Positions 35,519 to 47,467 are shown, numbered from the stretch's first letter. The stretch: 64,000 nt of DNA from Actinomucor elegans (GCA_026027325.1 JAMSLZ010000004.1:186001-250000); one strand, 5' to 3'. Program-made: numbers and translations. The notes: generated from the letters alone by a model not told the origin.

Positions 35519-36880
35519 CTATAATAAAATCTTTTTAAAACGAGCTACAAAGAATCCGCTTGTTCGGCTTGATATAGGGTCAAATCGTATACAATGGGTT
35601 TCCATGTCAGCTTGTATTTGATCGTCTATTTCTGATAGCTTTTTAATATGAGCAGGCTTAATATTACACTCTGGTATCTTTTCTAGTTTGGCTTCTTTTT
35701 TGAATTCATTCAAAAACCAAGCTACATTCTCTTCGTTTTGTTTGATAGATAAAGAGCAAGTACTATATACCATAACGCCTCCATTCTTGAGCATAGTCCA
35801 TCCTTGTTTCATCAAGTCCCGCTAATGTACACAATAAAATTACTACTTGTCAATGTATCTACTACACTTTACTATATACCTGTAACTGAGCTATAGTAGA
35901 TATTCTATTTGGATCCATAAAGTTACTTTCAAAAGTGTCCCAACCCCACTTTTCATACTGTCATATCAATTAGTTGGTATTGCATTGCGTTTTGTTGTAC
36001 CATTACTCACTTTCAAGATATGTAGTATGCTTCCGTCATGAGTACACTCAGCATCTACTAGCACTTTATCATATAATACGTGACTATTTACATGGTTATT
36101 GCTTCGAAGCATTCTAGGCGCCCAGAAAGGTTTTATTGATTCCACTCTTTGCCGCTTCTTGGTTGGATCTTCTTGATGAATCACTCGATTACCTAATCTT
36201 GTAGGTGGCGATACTGCAAAACTAGTACCATCTGCTTCAAACAGCCTCACCTTTTCGCCCACTTTATACTTTCTCAATAAGGATCGACATGTAGCTAACC
36301 GATGACCCGCTAAGTCGACGCCTGTCGCTGTACCAAGTCCTTCTTTACCTAACATATTGGCGATCATGCAAAGCTTGGCTCCAGGTGCACAACATAAATC
36401 CAGTACCTGATCATCCTCCTCAATATCCAGTGCTTCTACTGCAATAGCCGAACTAACATCAATACCAAATATAGCATGTTCTTTGTAACTACATAAATGT
36501 CAGTAAAGAGCGCTGCATTGCCAACAAACTACTATTTACGCTGGAATATCAGATATACGCATTTTTGTATCTGACAGTTGAATACTAAAAAAGTTATCCA
36601 GGCCTTCCACGGCATGTACTTTGGTTGTTTTTAATTGGGTTCTTAAGTCTTCTAAAGTGGGCCGCTTTTCAATAGGTAAATGCGTGTTCAGTCGAACATA
36701 ACGTGGTAAATTGGCAACGGTATAGATCTCGGGATCGATCGAATTGTCTTTTAGAAACTTTTGGAATGAAGCTGGTAGTTGGCTAATATCAAAGCTGGAG
36801 ACTTCAGAGTTGGGGAGATCTACTTGATCAATGCTATCTGGATTTGGTGCTTCTGAATCGTTATTTGACATTGAATTCAA
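35519..36880 (-). CDS. NOL1/NOP2/Sun (NSUN) family RNA cytosine-5 methyltransferase
   Basis: Four exons, complement of 36540..36880, 36011..36488, 35880..35957 and 35519..35821, give 399 aa. SAM-binding motif I is VLDLCCAPGAKLCMIANML, followed by GVDLAGHRLATCRSLLRKY. The motif VI cysteine is Cys321 in VMVYSTCSLS, and RTSGFFVARFKK closes the fold. Motif IV, normally Asp-Ala-Pro-Cys-Ser-Gly, here reads VLVDAECTHDGS: the cysteine (Cys262) is kept but Pro is replaced by Glu. The N-terminus has the LPRYVRLNT segment common to the family. It is about the size of the compact NSUN enzymes. Substrate (tRNA, rRNA or mitochondrial RNA) cannot be decided from sequence alone. Confidence 0.88.
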
Positions 36881-37873
36881 AAGAGAAGAAAACAGTAAGC
36901 ATTCATTCTAGGACAGCCTTTTTTTTTTCTTTCAAGGTACAGTTATGATTGGTTACTGAGTTTTTTTTTCACGTTTTTTTTATTGGATATCGCTTGTTAT
37001 CATTTTTAAAAATTTGGGTTAGAAAATTTCATTTAATATGATACAACAATAAAAAGGTTCAAAGAATTTCAGCAAATAGCATTTGCTTGTTAATTATGCT
37101 CCTAGTTAAAATGTACAGTCTAAAGAAATGAAAATAAATTCATTATGAAAGTAAATTGATTGGGCTGTGAAGATTTAATAAGCTTGATGCATGGATTTTC
37201 ATTGGATTTTGAGATTTAAACATAACATGGAGCAGAGGAAGCTTTTTAACGATCCTTAATAACAAAGAAGTGCAGATACGTAAAGTACTAGAAAAAAAAA
37301 ACTTGTGGAAACCTAAGTTGCGCGTCAAATGGAGTAAAAATTATAGCATTATTTTGGGTGAAAAAGCCGTTGGTTTTAAATACAATCGTAACTCGTGGCT
37401 TTCATGATAACAATACATAAAATATATTTATGTATACTCTCAAGTTCTAGTAATCGAGGCTACTTATAAATCATATTTCTAATATATAACTTATGGTCTT
37501 CAAAAATATAGCAAAATTAGAGATTTAGGTCTAATCTGACATTTTCGACTAATTTTCAACATCTGTAAATCTCTTGAGTACTAATCTAATATCGCATCTG
37601 ATTAATAGTCCCTGTACATAATGAATCCCTGTGTGTATTATAACCTTTGCTAAACTAGAGTATAATCAATATATTTTATATCGATAATGTGTACATTGGA
37701 ACATTTGTTTGATTCCAACTCAATGAGTAGATTCTATTTGTCAATAGATCGAAAAAAATATGGAAGATACTGGAAGAAAAGGGCGCGGTATCTTTGGGAA
37801 TGAGTCACGTCTCGTTGAGTCAAGTTACGAAAGCTTTGAATCTTATTTTTTATTTTTTCTTTTTCATTACTAC
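36881..37873. other. Intergenic with one repeat copy
   Basis: AT-rich, no gene. A copy of the dispersed repeat lies at about 37550..37690. An ATG at 37760 is in frame with the GNAT gene, but the 38 residues it would add are Phe/Ser-rich and unlike the family. Confidence 0.5.
37550..37690 (+). repeat. Dispersed intergenic repeat copy 8
   Basis: CTAATATCGCATCTGATTAA, then AGTCCCTGTACATAATGAAT, then a tail with GTATAATCAATATATTTTAT like copies 2 and 6. The left half is diverged. Confidence 0.5.
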
Positions 37874-38418
37874 ATGCCAAATTATACAAATATTTCTATT
37901 ACTCACCTTCAAACATTTGAAGAAATAAAAAGAGTGATCGCTGTTCGCCACCAAGTCTTTGTACTGGAACAGGGCTATTCTGTAGAAGCCGAATCAGACA
38001 AGTAAGAAGCAATTGTACCTATCAAATAGATATCCATTAAAAACAATATCATGATAGTCTAGATGACATTTCTCAACATTGGATTGCTACTTGCGATAAA
38101 GAAAATGAAGACGGCACAAAAGAACTTAATATTGACGTAGGTGTTGTGCGCCTGATACCCAAATCAGCAGGCGTCGCCAAGCTAGGTCGTCTTGCTGTCC
38201 TATCTTCAGTCCGTGGCCTTTATATTGGTAGAAAACTTACTAATGTTCTTATTGATTATTGTCGTAAAAATGGTTTCCATACCATTGTATTACATGCTCA
38301 ATATCCTAAACGTGGATTCTATGAAAAATGCGGCTTCTCTATAGAAGCAGGCGATCATGAGATATTTAATGAAGCTGGAACTCCTCATGTTCGTATGTGG
38401 ATGCGTAATATATGTTAA
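37874..38418 (+). CDS. GNAT-family N-acetyltransferase
   Basis: Two exons, 37874..38001 and 38058..38418, give 162 aa from the ATG of MPNYTNISIT. The GNAT acetyl-CoA site is clear: GVVRLIPK, then LGRLAVLSSVRGLYIGRKLT with the Arg-Gly-x-x-x-Gly turn, then LHAQYPKRGFYEKCGF. The N-terminal VRHQVFVLEQGYS resembles the ElaA/YjcF-type subgroup, small cytosolic acetyltransferases of unknown substrate. An upstream in-frame ATG at 37760 is less likely. The intron start (GTAAGA) follows Ser-Asp. Family certain, substrate unknown. Confidence 0.85.
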
Positions 38419-38916
38419 TTCCAATACATTTATATATATATTTTAATAAACTTTCAGGTTAAATGTAATGCATAGCTATAAAACCGATTGGAAACCAAGT
38501 TAGGCATCTCAAACCTGTACTATCGCTCTAGAAAATCTCCTTGTCAAGCCAAACGCCAAACAAACTAGCAGACTAATCTTTACTATTCGGTTCATACCGA
38601 GGCTTGAATTTAAATACTAATCTTGAATCAGATGCTAAGTAATCAGGATTTTAATTGGTTAAGCGCGTACCTGATAAATCTTAATGACTCCCAGTTAATC
38701 AAATCAAGATTAGATCGCAGTGCTTTCATATTTGCTGCTTAAAACTGTGATATAAGTCCTCAGTTGATCCAATTCTTTGTAATTTATTGCGTTGGCAAAG
38801 TTTATTTCATTGTTTATTCATATGCAATATCAGAAGAAAAAAAAATTTATATATGAAATGCTTGGGTTGTATTGGGAAAATAAAGATTATAAAAAAATAA
38901 CTTTCGATACATCAAC
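38419..38916. other. Convergent intergenic region
   Basis: Contains the 3' flanks of the GNAT and CHL1 genes. A run of TATATATATATTTTAATAAA just after the GNAT stop is a likely polyadenylation region. Nothing else seen. Confidence 0.45.
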
Positions 38917-41900
38917 TCACTGCTGCTTTTCTCGAAAAAATTTAGACGTTTTGCCCATCATCTTACCAAACTTATCAATGTGATCTACGTGTTCACCGAT
39001 CCATTTGGGGAGTTTCTTCCCAATACGAGGCGTCGCGTATCTTTTATCAAGTAGTATAATGGTAGCGTAATCACCACGATGACGGATAGCACGACCAATA
39101 GATTGATTGACACCACGCATACAAAGATTTTCATAATATTCTGTACCTGCATTGATTGTACTGTCGACCTAAGCTACATGTCAATAGCTGTTTCTGACTT
39201 GCTTGCATTCACTTACCGCATTGTCTTTTGCATATTTCATCTTTTCGATCAGTTCCACTGAACCTCTATTAGCAAAGGGCAGGCCAATCATAATGACGCC
39301 TCTGCACAGTATGAGTTTCTATCAATAATATATTGTATATCTAAATTTACCTTCCAAGCCTGTCACTGAAATTAATACCTTCTGACATTTTGCCATTCAC
39401 AACGCATAGTAGCAATGCACCCATGTTCTTATCAGGTGAATCTATCTGCAACGTGTAGTCGTGAAGCGTTGTTTCTACCATATTACTCTCTCTGGGTTCC
39501 TTGAATATCTTCTTTCTCTTCTCGATTCGTTCAAGAATCTTCCCACTTTCAACTGAAGCCCATCTTTTATATACTGTTTCCAGATAGGTGAAACTAGGGA
39601 AAAAGCACACAACACCATCTGGTATGACATTACAGATATTGATAATGGACTGACCCACTTCATCCATCTATGTTTCCGATTAGAACATGTCTATAGCTTG
39701 TCTTAAGTAACTTACAAGTTTAATATCTTGCCTACTCTCATAATTGAATACCAAAGGTTTTCCAGTAGGCCCTTGATCCAGAGTAATCGTAGATAGATTA
39801 GAAGAAGGTATAATATGTCCGCAAGAGAAATGAGTAATACGGTCTTTAGGTACACTTGGGAAAAGGTGTAACAAAAAATCTGAAATCTATTTGAATTATC
39901 TATTAGAACAGCTTTAATTACAGATGGCAACCTGACTTACAGGCTCCATTGTACCACCAGCCAGAATGACACTTCTGGCTTCTTCCACCACAGGTTTAAA
40001 CGCATCTGCTGGATTGAGAAGCATGTATTTGATGGACACGCCAGGATTATCGGCACTACCAAAGTTAGTAACGATGCGACCATCTTTATCAGGATTTGTC
40101 AGAGCAAGCAAGAAAGATTCAATCTGAGTCAACGTCAATGTGGAAGAGGATAATGAAGATGTAGCCTGAGGCAGCGGTGCATTTGGATTCTTTTCCCTTT
40201 CTCTTTGTCTTTCTTCCTCTTCCTTTTCTCTTGCCTTATCAATGAACCCATTCAACTTTCTAGCAAGGCTGCTCACTTCTAAATAACGCTTAATCTTGAA
40301 CATGTTGATATGATCAATAGCAGAAGCATGTAAAAACTCATTGACACGCATGACATTATCCTTTCTCTGCGTTTCATCTTTGGGGTTTAGATGTCGAATT
40401 AATATCTTGATTATATGTAGTATTTGCTTGATATAAACTACATTTTTGCCTAGTAATCTTGTTCTATATTTTTGAATGTACAAATTGAGTTGATTCCAGG
40501 CCAGCTGGATTTGATGCAGAGAAAGTGACACTGTGTAAAGCGATGTCATTGTTTCCATCAAGTTATGAGCCTCATCGATAATAACGATATTGTTTTTGAG
40601 TGAAATGCCAAGAGACTCTCTTGTAGGAGCATGCAAAAGATGTTGATAAGGCAGTACAATGAGCTATATGTATATGACTTAGTAAACTGTCTTTTAAATG
40701 TGGAATCAGCCCTACCCTAGCAGTTTTTACGGTATTTCTGGATCCATAATAGGGACAAGTGGACAGCCTTTCACCTACGCCTACCAAATCTTCTATATCT
40801 CTTACTCTAGCCTAATAGATGATTAGATGGAAGATGTTGTATAAGTGGCATTGCTTACAAGTGCATGATCACGGAATTCATTCCATTTGGCTGTATTATC
40901 GGATGATGGCAGATACTGACAAGGCCCCTTTTTTGATCCTGATAGCACATAGATCAAACTTTAGTCTTTCAGTAAGTCTATCACTTGGTTGCTCACCTTT
41001 TTTTTGTAAATCCAAACAAGCTTCATTGATCTTATTTACATTGTTCAATCCCTTCACTTCTTTATTAATGCACATATTCTTTCTTGAAGCTAGCGATACT
41101 TCGTAGATGTCTTTGGCATAGACAGTCTTTCCAACTTCATGAACAAACTGAGATAACTGAGAATGGGTTCTTGAAGCATAGTAAATCTTTGTTTCTTGTT
41201 CCAATTCATCATCATCCTCATTTTCATCATCATAGGTTATGTTTTTGTTCTTCGATTCGAGTCTGTAACGAATGAATAGGTCAATATACACCCTTTCAAA
41301 TAGATCAAGAACGTTACTTTGATAATAGATCCTGCACTTCTTTTGATAGATTCGAAGTCGGATCTGATCTTTTACTGCCTTCAGAATCACTCTCATAGTC
41401 ATCAATAAGAAAATCATCATCATTGTCTACTCTAGTTGGGTTGCGCTTAAGCCTTTTTCGGTTATTTTCTTTGGTAGCCAGTTCGAACATGGCTTCATTG
41501 TCTTCGATCTGGCGAACATGATCAATACGTTTCTGCAGATCACGTTTCTTGGCCTCCAATACAAGTCTTTGTTTGTTATTTGTTGGCTGTCCTTGCAATG
41601 CTGTGATCCAATCGGGTTGATTCGCTACTTGGTATTGAGCATGTCAATAGTTTGCATAATCAATAGCAACAGGCTGTATATACCTTTCGGTTTGATGGAT
41701 GACGCAGGTTTTTCTGGGCCTTTTTCATCACTATCTTTCAGCCATTTTAAAGAGCCACAAATTAGACTAAGCGATTTGCCCTATTATTCATGTTAGAAGG
41801 ATTAACGCAAAAAAAAGAGGCTACGGATCCTACTGTTCCTGTTGGACTCTCAAAGATCCCAATTTTTCCATTAGAGAGCGCTGAATATAACTCCTTCATG

Positions 41901-41992
41901 AAATCCTTTTGGATTGTGTAAGGTTCGAAAGGAAAACCAAATGATTCTGGTTCCATTGTTGAATCTTTTGACATAAGGAAAGCACATGACAT
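38917..41992 (-). CDS. CHL1: Chl1/DDX11 iron-sulfur DNA helicase
   Basis: Superfamily 2 XPD-like 5'-3' helicase needed for sister-chromatid cohesion. Eleven exons, complement of 41834..41992, 41684..41780, 41318..41624, 40997..41262, 40859..40938, 40716..40811, 39941..40663, 39716..39886, 39351..39667, 39217..39301 and 38917..39168, give 797 aa. The N-terminal [17 protein letters not shown] is the Q-like motif. Walker A, SPTGTGKSLSL, is split by the first intron (GKS at 54-56). Four cysteines ([27 protein letters not shown]) fit the Fe-S domain. DEAH is at 312-315 in [12 protein letters not shown]. Later motifs are [35 protein letters not shown] and [14 protein letters not shown]. The start is uncertain between ATGs at 41992, 41974 and 41956; all precede the first motif. 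Confidence 0.94.
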
Positions 41993-42955
41993 AAAGGATC
42001 AAGGATTCCAAATAACGCGTTTGGGCAAAGCGGTGTTTTAATTTGATATTTGAGAAAGATTTTGAGATTCTTTATAGATTGTACATTAGACCTTTCTATT
42101 TTGATACGAGCTTCGTATAGTAAAAAGTGTTTAGATAAGCTCATGTTATCTCAAATGGATCTGTAAAGGATTATATCTGTCACTCAGTTATAAAAAGACA
42201 ATGTTGGCTTTTATCGAATTTTTGAGTTACTGAATTATGTGCGACTTTTGATTTCTCTGCTTTACGTCCCAATGTTCAATTATTCATATGCTAAAAAAAA
42301 TTATTAAAAACAGATATATATATTCTCAAAGGTTGTAAGTGTGTTTCTGTTATAAATTATTTTTCAAAATTAAAAATGACTCCAGCAAAAAGATTCGCTC
42401 AAGATTCTTTAGAGTTGTCAATCCATGTTAGGAAGAATTTGGTATTTCGTCTACTGGTACTGGGAATTGGGCTTTTAGGTGATTAATGCGCGCTTTTTTT
42501 TTCGAGACATTTATTACCCTTTTAAATTTACCTTCCAAAATAACTTTATCTGATATCTCTGCTTGAATTTCACAAAACGCAACTAGAACAAGAAACAGTG
42601 TAAAATTGACTAAGGAGATTTAACAATAAACTTTTGGAGGAGTGAGGAAAACAGTTCAGACTTGTTCATCATGAATCAAATGCTGCGTATGCTCAACTTT
42701 TTCCTTCAGAGCAGCTTATACGCGCATCATATTTTTTTAATAATAAACATTTTATTACCACTATTATGCAATGTGAGTACGAAATGATATATCATAAATG
42801 TTTATTCTGTGACATGTATCATAGATTTAAGCATATATATCAAGTGCACAAGGTTTCAAAACGGGTTTTATTCTAACAGTATATTATCATCTTCAGCATT
42901 AAAGAGGTATGAGCATTATATATAATAAATAATAGTGATGCAGTTTAATACAAAC
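41993..42955. other. Intergenic upstream of CHL1
   Basis: AT-rich. A 36-codon ORF at 42376 with no support. No structured RNA or repeat noticed. Confidence 0.4.
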
Positions 42956-43547
42956 ATGGTATCTGATTATGTAAAATATAGTTTGCATAAAAAAATAAGC
43001 TCAGAAGAAAATGGTATGTACACTTTTTTCCAGAACTAAACAAGCTAATCAATAAAACAAATGGTAAGCTAGCAGAGCAAAAGAGAGAAAAAGAATGCCG
43101 AAAAGCACTTTTATTTGGTCAACCAGAAAAATATGAAGTACTTGAAAGTTTATGTATAACTTTTTTGTGGTATTGGTCTGCTTTTAGAAAGTTTGGCATT
43201 ACAAGCATCAAAAAAGTTTTTGGTTAAAGAAATGTTTAGTACTAAGAGGAAACCACAAAGAGCAAATTAATTAAAAAGAACTACTTTACCAGGTTCAAAT
43301 GAAGAAACATTATCACAACAAATATCCAGAGCTTAATGCAAAAAAAAAAAACGTTTATTATGATTTTTGGAGTCGACAATTTTTAAATGGAAACGATCTT
43401 GAACGATTCATGTCAGTTTCAAACCATTTTAGAAGACTGACCAGAATTACAACCAAACTGTACAGGAAAGTCTGCCAGGATAACAACTCTAAAACCAAGC
43501 GAGGTTCTGGATACTGTTTTGATTTTGTAGGTTTTCTAATGGAATGA
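42956..43547 (+). pseudogene. Degenerate coding remnant, family not identified
   Basis: Plus-strand pieces look protein-coding but do not join cleanly. One piece (about 43034..43228) reads through ELNKLINKTNGKLAEQKREK and on to SIKKVFG and a stop. A second (43299..43547) reads MKKHYHNKYPELNAKKKNVY, then FWSRQFLNGNDLERF, then HFRRLTRITTKLYRK. The charged, Lys/Asn/Tyr-rich composition and the break between pieces suggest a decayed mobile-element or duplicated gene. The HFRRL..TTKLYRK segment faintly recalls TnpB/Fanzor-type proteins common in these fungi, but I cannot confirm it. Confidence 0.3.
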
Positions 43548-43590
43548 CAGTTTGTGCATGAAACGCTGTTTGTAAATAACATCACCACTA

Positions 43591-43691
43591 CCAATCAAAC
43601 CTTTTATAAAATATTTTAAAATACCGTTAGTCACGTGATTTTTATATTATTGCTGGATTATATATACCTAACTGTTAAAACTTACAAGTAA
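43591..43691 (+). repeat. Inverted repeat arm A, tRNA-Ser 5' flank
   Basis: This 101-bp flank matches, in reverse complement, 47367..47467 with about six differences. Together with the tRNA it forms a 183-bp inverted duplication. It includes a CACGTG hexamer at about 43634. Confidence 0.85.
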
Positions 43692-43773
43692 GTCGCTTTG
43701 TCGGAGTGGTTAACGAGATAGCCTGCTAAGCTATTGCTCTTTGAGCGCGCAGGTTCGAATCCTGCAGGCGACG
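43692..43773 (+). tRNA. tRNA-Ser(GCT)
   Basis: 82 nt. The acceptor stem GTCGCTT pairs with AGGCGAC (one G-T pair). The D arm, GTCGGAGTGGTTAACGA, carries the A box. The anticodon GCT lies in CCTGCTAAG, reading AGC/AGT Ser codons. A long variable arm (GCTCTTTGAGC) forms its own stem, as tRNA-Ser requires. The T arm is GCAGGTTCGAATCCTGC. No intron and no encoded CCA. A T-rich terminator (TTTCTTTTG) follows. Confidence 0.97.
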
Positions 43774-45805
43774 CTTTCTTTTGCTTTTGTTTCTATTTGT
43801 AGTGGATGTAGTTTGTCGTAATTAGAGATGTATGGTCTAGTGTTGATTTATATAAGATGGTCTTTATTCATTTGTTGATATTTATACCAATTAAAAAGTT
43901 GTGCACAATTCCGTGTGTGTTTAACTGTTTATCGGGTTTGTTCTGTTCTTTTCGCGTATGACTGAACGACCTACCTTAGATGTTTACTTTTACTGGAGCT
44001 TAATATTCTGTAATTTCAAAAAAAAAAAAAAAAAAAAAAAAAAACATATTCTGATATATATATATATTCGGAAATATAGAAAGTATTTTGACTTGTTATC
44101 GATCAAAAAATGGTTCTTATAGTGGATGTAATCATTTTACATAGGGTGTAATTGTGACTAATTATATGTTTACTCTATGAAACTACTACGGCACAGCCTA
44201 CTAATAATAGCAGAAGGCTGACAGTAATAGAATAAGTATCCCTTTTCTTTTATACCTCGTTAATTAAACACACACCTAACTAATTACAAACATCTGAGAA
44301 AATATAGTACTGTAATTTCAATTATTTGGGTAGATGCCATGGTATGACACCATTTAACTATCGCACCAATTAATCTTGTGTTCCTGAATTTTAGTATATC
44401 GCATCTAGCGCTTGTGTACTCCAACACGTTAGTATGGCTTCAAGTTCATTCAAAAAAGCAGGCCTTGCTCTAATATATATTTCATTTTAAAGTTTCAATC
44501 AACGTTTTTAATAACCAAATACTATTTTTCTTGAAATAAGTGGGCAAGAAAGAAAATAGTGGAGCATGGGAGGAGGTTATCAGAAGCCCTTAACCATCTT
44601 CTGGTGAACATACACTACTTTAATCTTATGGTATTTGAAACTGATGTAATATTGTATCCCACCTACTATTTTCTATCATCGACACAATAGTAAGGAACCA
44701 ACAGTTCATTTATGTTATAATGGACTTCATCTGAAGGTCCAATTTGATTAACAAAATCCGCATAAATACAAGCCATATGTCATCCTTCAAACTATTAGTC
44801 AATATGTATTATAAGAAGCATGTGGCATCATGCTATCTAATAGTATTGAGTATACTTCAAGGTAAGGCCTGAGCACCAAGCAACACGCGATTGGAAATCT
44901 TGTTATTGATTGCTGGGATTGGACTCTGTTGTACAGCTATGCTGGCTGATGGACTGAATATACGTTATTGAACTCTGGTGAAATGTATATAAAGAAGACC
45001 TAATTTTAAGTTGTGAATGAATATTAGAATAACTTTTATTATCAGGATAGATGATTCCATTTATTATCTATTCTTTTATTTTGTTTAATTTGAATTATAT
45101 CCTTCGTCTTTAGCATCGGATATAACATGTGATTTAAAAAATATTTCAATAAAGATGATATGGCTCTGACAGTTTTCGCGATATTATTATACATATTATT
45201 CCATAACTACGCAATACTTTGACTGCAGCACTATCATGCGGTCAGATATTAATTAGTCTCTTTTGGCATTCAATTATATGATATATAGCGTCTAGGCGGA
45301 CAAATATGTTACTATCAAACATTCTTTAATGGCTTTACAATGCTGATATGGTAAAAAAGAACATTAGGTGCATGACAAATTACAGCTTATCTAGTTTTAC
45401 CTAGATATAGAGAAGTTTGAGGTGAAGGAATCTCCGGCAGCCAATCAAAAGATCCATCATCGGTTTATCATCGTTCAGATGGAATCTCTACCTTACTGAA
45501 GTAGCTTCTAGTATTATATAACCCATAATTTATTCACCAAACCTATATCTGAGGAGTGGTGAAATATCATAACCATTCGTTCTACGCATTGATGAGTTCG
45601 TGATATTCAGACGTATCAATTAATGGGCCAAGTAGTAATCCTTTAGTTTTGCTATTGTGCGTCACAACAACATCATAATGATACATAATGCATAATTATA
45701 TCATTCACCAACCCTTGTATATTACTATTACCCATTATAAATACAGCTGTATTTTCTCCCCGCTGAAGCTATTGTAACAACCATTCTATTAGTCACTAAT
45801 ACAGC
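43774..45805. other. Intergenic with a solo LTR and an A-rich tract
   Basis: Holds a run of 26 A at about 44019, a (TA)7 tract near 44058, and the solo LTR at 44650..45127. No gene recognised. TATAAATACAGC near 45736 and the pyrimidine-rich leader just before 45806 probably form the OBAP promoter. Confidence 0.5.
44650..45127 (+). mobile_element. Solo LTR 1 (diverged)
   Basis: 478 bp that align over their full length with 47690..48193 in the same orientation, sharing CCACCTACTATTTT, AATAGTAAGGAA, TGCTGGGATTGGACTC, GTATATAAAGAAGAC and TTATATCCTTCGTCTTTAGC. Ends are TATTGTAT (decayed from TGTTGTAT) and GGATATAACA. The flanks, TGTAA and TGTGA, are a weak 5-bp target duplication. No internal retroelement sequence lies beside it. 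Confidence 0.8.
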
Positions 45806-46447
45806 ATGAATGAAATAAAAGATGACAAAAGTATCTCCACTAAAGCATTTGATGCTGCAGGAGGAATGATACAAACGTTTGTACCTATAGAAAAAATACA
45901 CCAGCATGTTTGTGGATTACACTACTATGCAAATGATAAAAAGAGATCTGTAGTGGCACATCATTTCTGTACACACGTAAATGAAGATATGCACCAATGT
46001 GTCATTTATGATTCTGATCAGCCCAATGCAAGGATAATTGGCATAGAATATATAATCACAAAGAAAAAGTTCGACACACTTCCATTTGACGAAAAGAAAT
46101 ATTGGCATTCTCATGTATACGAAGTAAAAAGTGGAACTCTTTTTATGCCTTTTGCTAGCATGGTGCCTAGAGCTGTCCAAGATAAAGTTGAACTCAAAGA
46201 AATGGAGCATTTGGTAAATACTTATGGTAAAACATGGCATTTATGGCAAGTAGACAGAGGCGATGAATTACCTTTAGGAGAACCACAGCTTATGATGGCA
46301 TATACGAAGGATGGTCAAATGTCTGATGAAACCATCAGAGATTACGAAAGCAAATATAACATATCATTAGCAGAAAAAAGAAATTTACGAAAAGATATAC
46401 AATTTGAAGAACCAGATCCTTCAGCTGATGTTTATTCTATAAAGTAG
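45806..46447 (+). CDS. OBAP family protein (DUF1264, oil-body-associated)
   Basis: Single exon, 213 aa. The family signature runs through most of the protein: PIEKIHQHVCGLHYYANDKK, VVAHHFCTHVNEDMHQCVIY, ARIIGIEYIITKKKFDTLPF, EEKKYWHSH-like (here DEKKYWHSHVYEVKSGTLFM) and KTWHLWQVDRGDELPLGEPQ. It is rich in His and Cys at conserved places (HQHVCGLH, HHFCTH, HQC), which may bind metal. OBAP proteins were named from plant seed oil bodies and occur in many fungi and bacteria; the biochemical activity is unknown. It lies between the two inverted tRNA-Ser genes. Intact, with family-typical length. Confidence 0.9.
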   Translation: MNEIKDDKSISTKAFDAAGGMIQTFVPIEKIHQHVCGLHYYANDKKRSVVAHHFCTHVNEDMHQCVIYDSDQPNARIIGIEYIITKKKFDTLPFDEKKYWHSHVYEVKSGTLFMPFASMVPRAVQDKVELKEMEHLVNTYGKTWHLWQVDRGDELPLGEPQLMMAYTKDGQMSDETIRDYESKYNISLAEKRNLRKDIQFEEPDPSADVYSIK

Positions 46448-47284
46448 ATGATATTTAAAATATAACAATAAATATCTTTCAGATTTGCAACTATTCTCAC
46501 TCCATAGTGTATATATTTGTTTTTACAGTTGCATTTATTGCTTTCGGGAAAATATATATCAAATGAATCATTTTCCAATAAATTTACCTTTATAATATAA
46601 TGATAAAATCAGTTTGTTGCTGGTATCGTTACTATTAGAACTCAACTTTATAATCACCCAGTGTTTTCCAGGCTCTAACCACTGCCAGACGCAGTATCTC
46701 ATTACGAAAGCAATTTCGGAAAAAAAAAAAAGATCAGGCTCTATACATAGCCTGAGATATATTGATTTACCTTGATTTTCATTAACATGTTTATAACCTA
46801 AAAACGCAAGCTACCGATGAGATTTAACAATGTCTATTACAGAGTTTATACCTTAAAAGCTGCCTGAGGCTTACTGATTATGATAACCAAAGCCATTCAA
46901 ACCAGCTTATAAGCAAGTTGTAGCTTGATCCTCCACTGTTACCAGCTGATCCATCTACCGATTAGTTTAATTTTGATCTTGTTTCTAATTTATTTTGGCA
47001 TATTACATTATCCACCACATGATTATTCAAATATCATTTGGCATTGATCTCTTAGTCGTAAATCGCATAACGTATACCATTAATCTTTTTTTTATTGTTG
47101 CTAAGAATCATATCTTATATCAAAGGTAGTGTTTGCTTATATTTAAATTATCACTACTTACACAATAGAAATACTACTATTTACATAAACCTAAAATAAA
47201 TTATACATCTCTGCTCACGACACTGAACAAAGCCTCGAAAAGGTCTATAAACACTACTAAAAGTGCCAAAAAACAAAAAAGAAG
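46448..47284. other. Intergenic, OBAP 3' flank to tRNA
   Basis: AT-rich; a putative polyadenylation region (ATATAACAATAAATATC) follows the OBAP stop. Nothing else seen. Confidence 0.45.
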
Positions 47285-47366
47285 CGTCGCCTGCAGGATT
47301 CGAACCTGCGCGCTCAAAGAGCAATAGCTTAGCAGGCTATCTCGTTAACCACTCCGACAAAGCGAC
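47285..47366 (-). tRNA. tRNA-Ser(GCT), second copy
   Basis: On the minus strand the 82 nt are identical to the tRNA at 43692..43773, including anticodon GCT, long variable arm and T arm. It should be functional. The run TTCTTTTTTGTTTTTTG follows its 3' end and can terminate Pol III. Confidence 0.97.
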
Positions 47367-47467
47367 TTACTTGTAAGTTTTAACAGTTAGATATATATAA
47401 TCCAGCAATAATATGAAAATCACGTGACTACCGGTATTTTAAAATATTCTATAAAATATTTGATTGG
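47367..47467 (-). repeat. Inverted repeat arm B, tRNA-Ser 5' flank
   Basis: Mirror of 43591..43691 with about six differences over 101 bp, including the CACGTG hexamer. Confidence 0.85.

Noticed and set aside
43774..47284. Interval between the inverted tRNA genes as a single mobile element
   Set aside because: The arms are tRNA genes with flanks, with no target duplication or transposase; a simple inverted duplication explains it.
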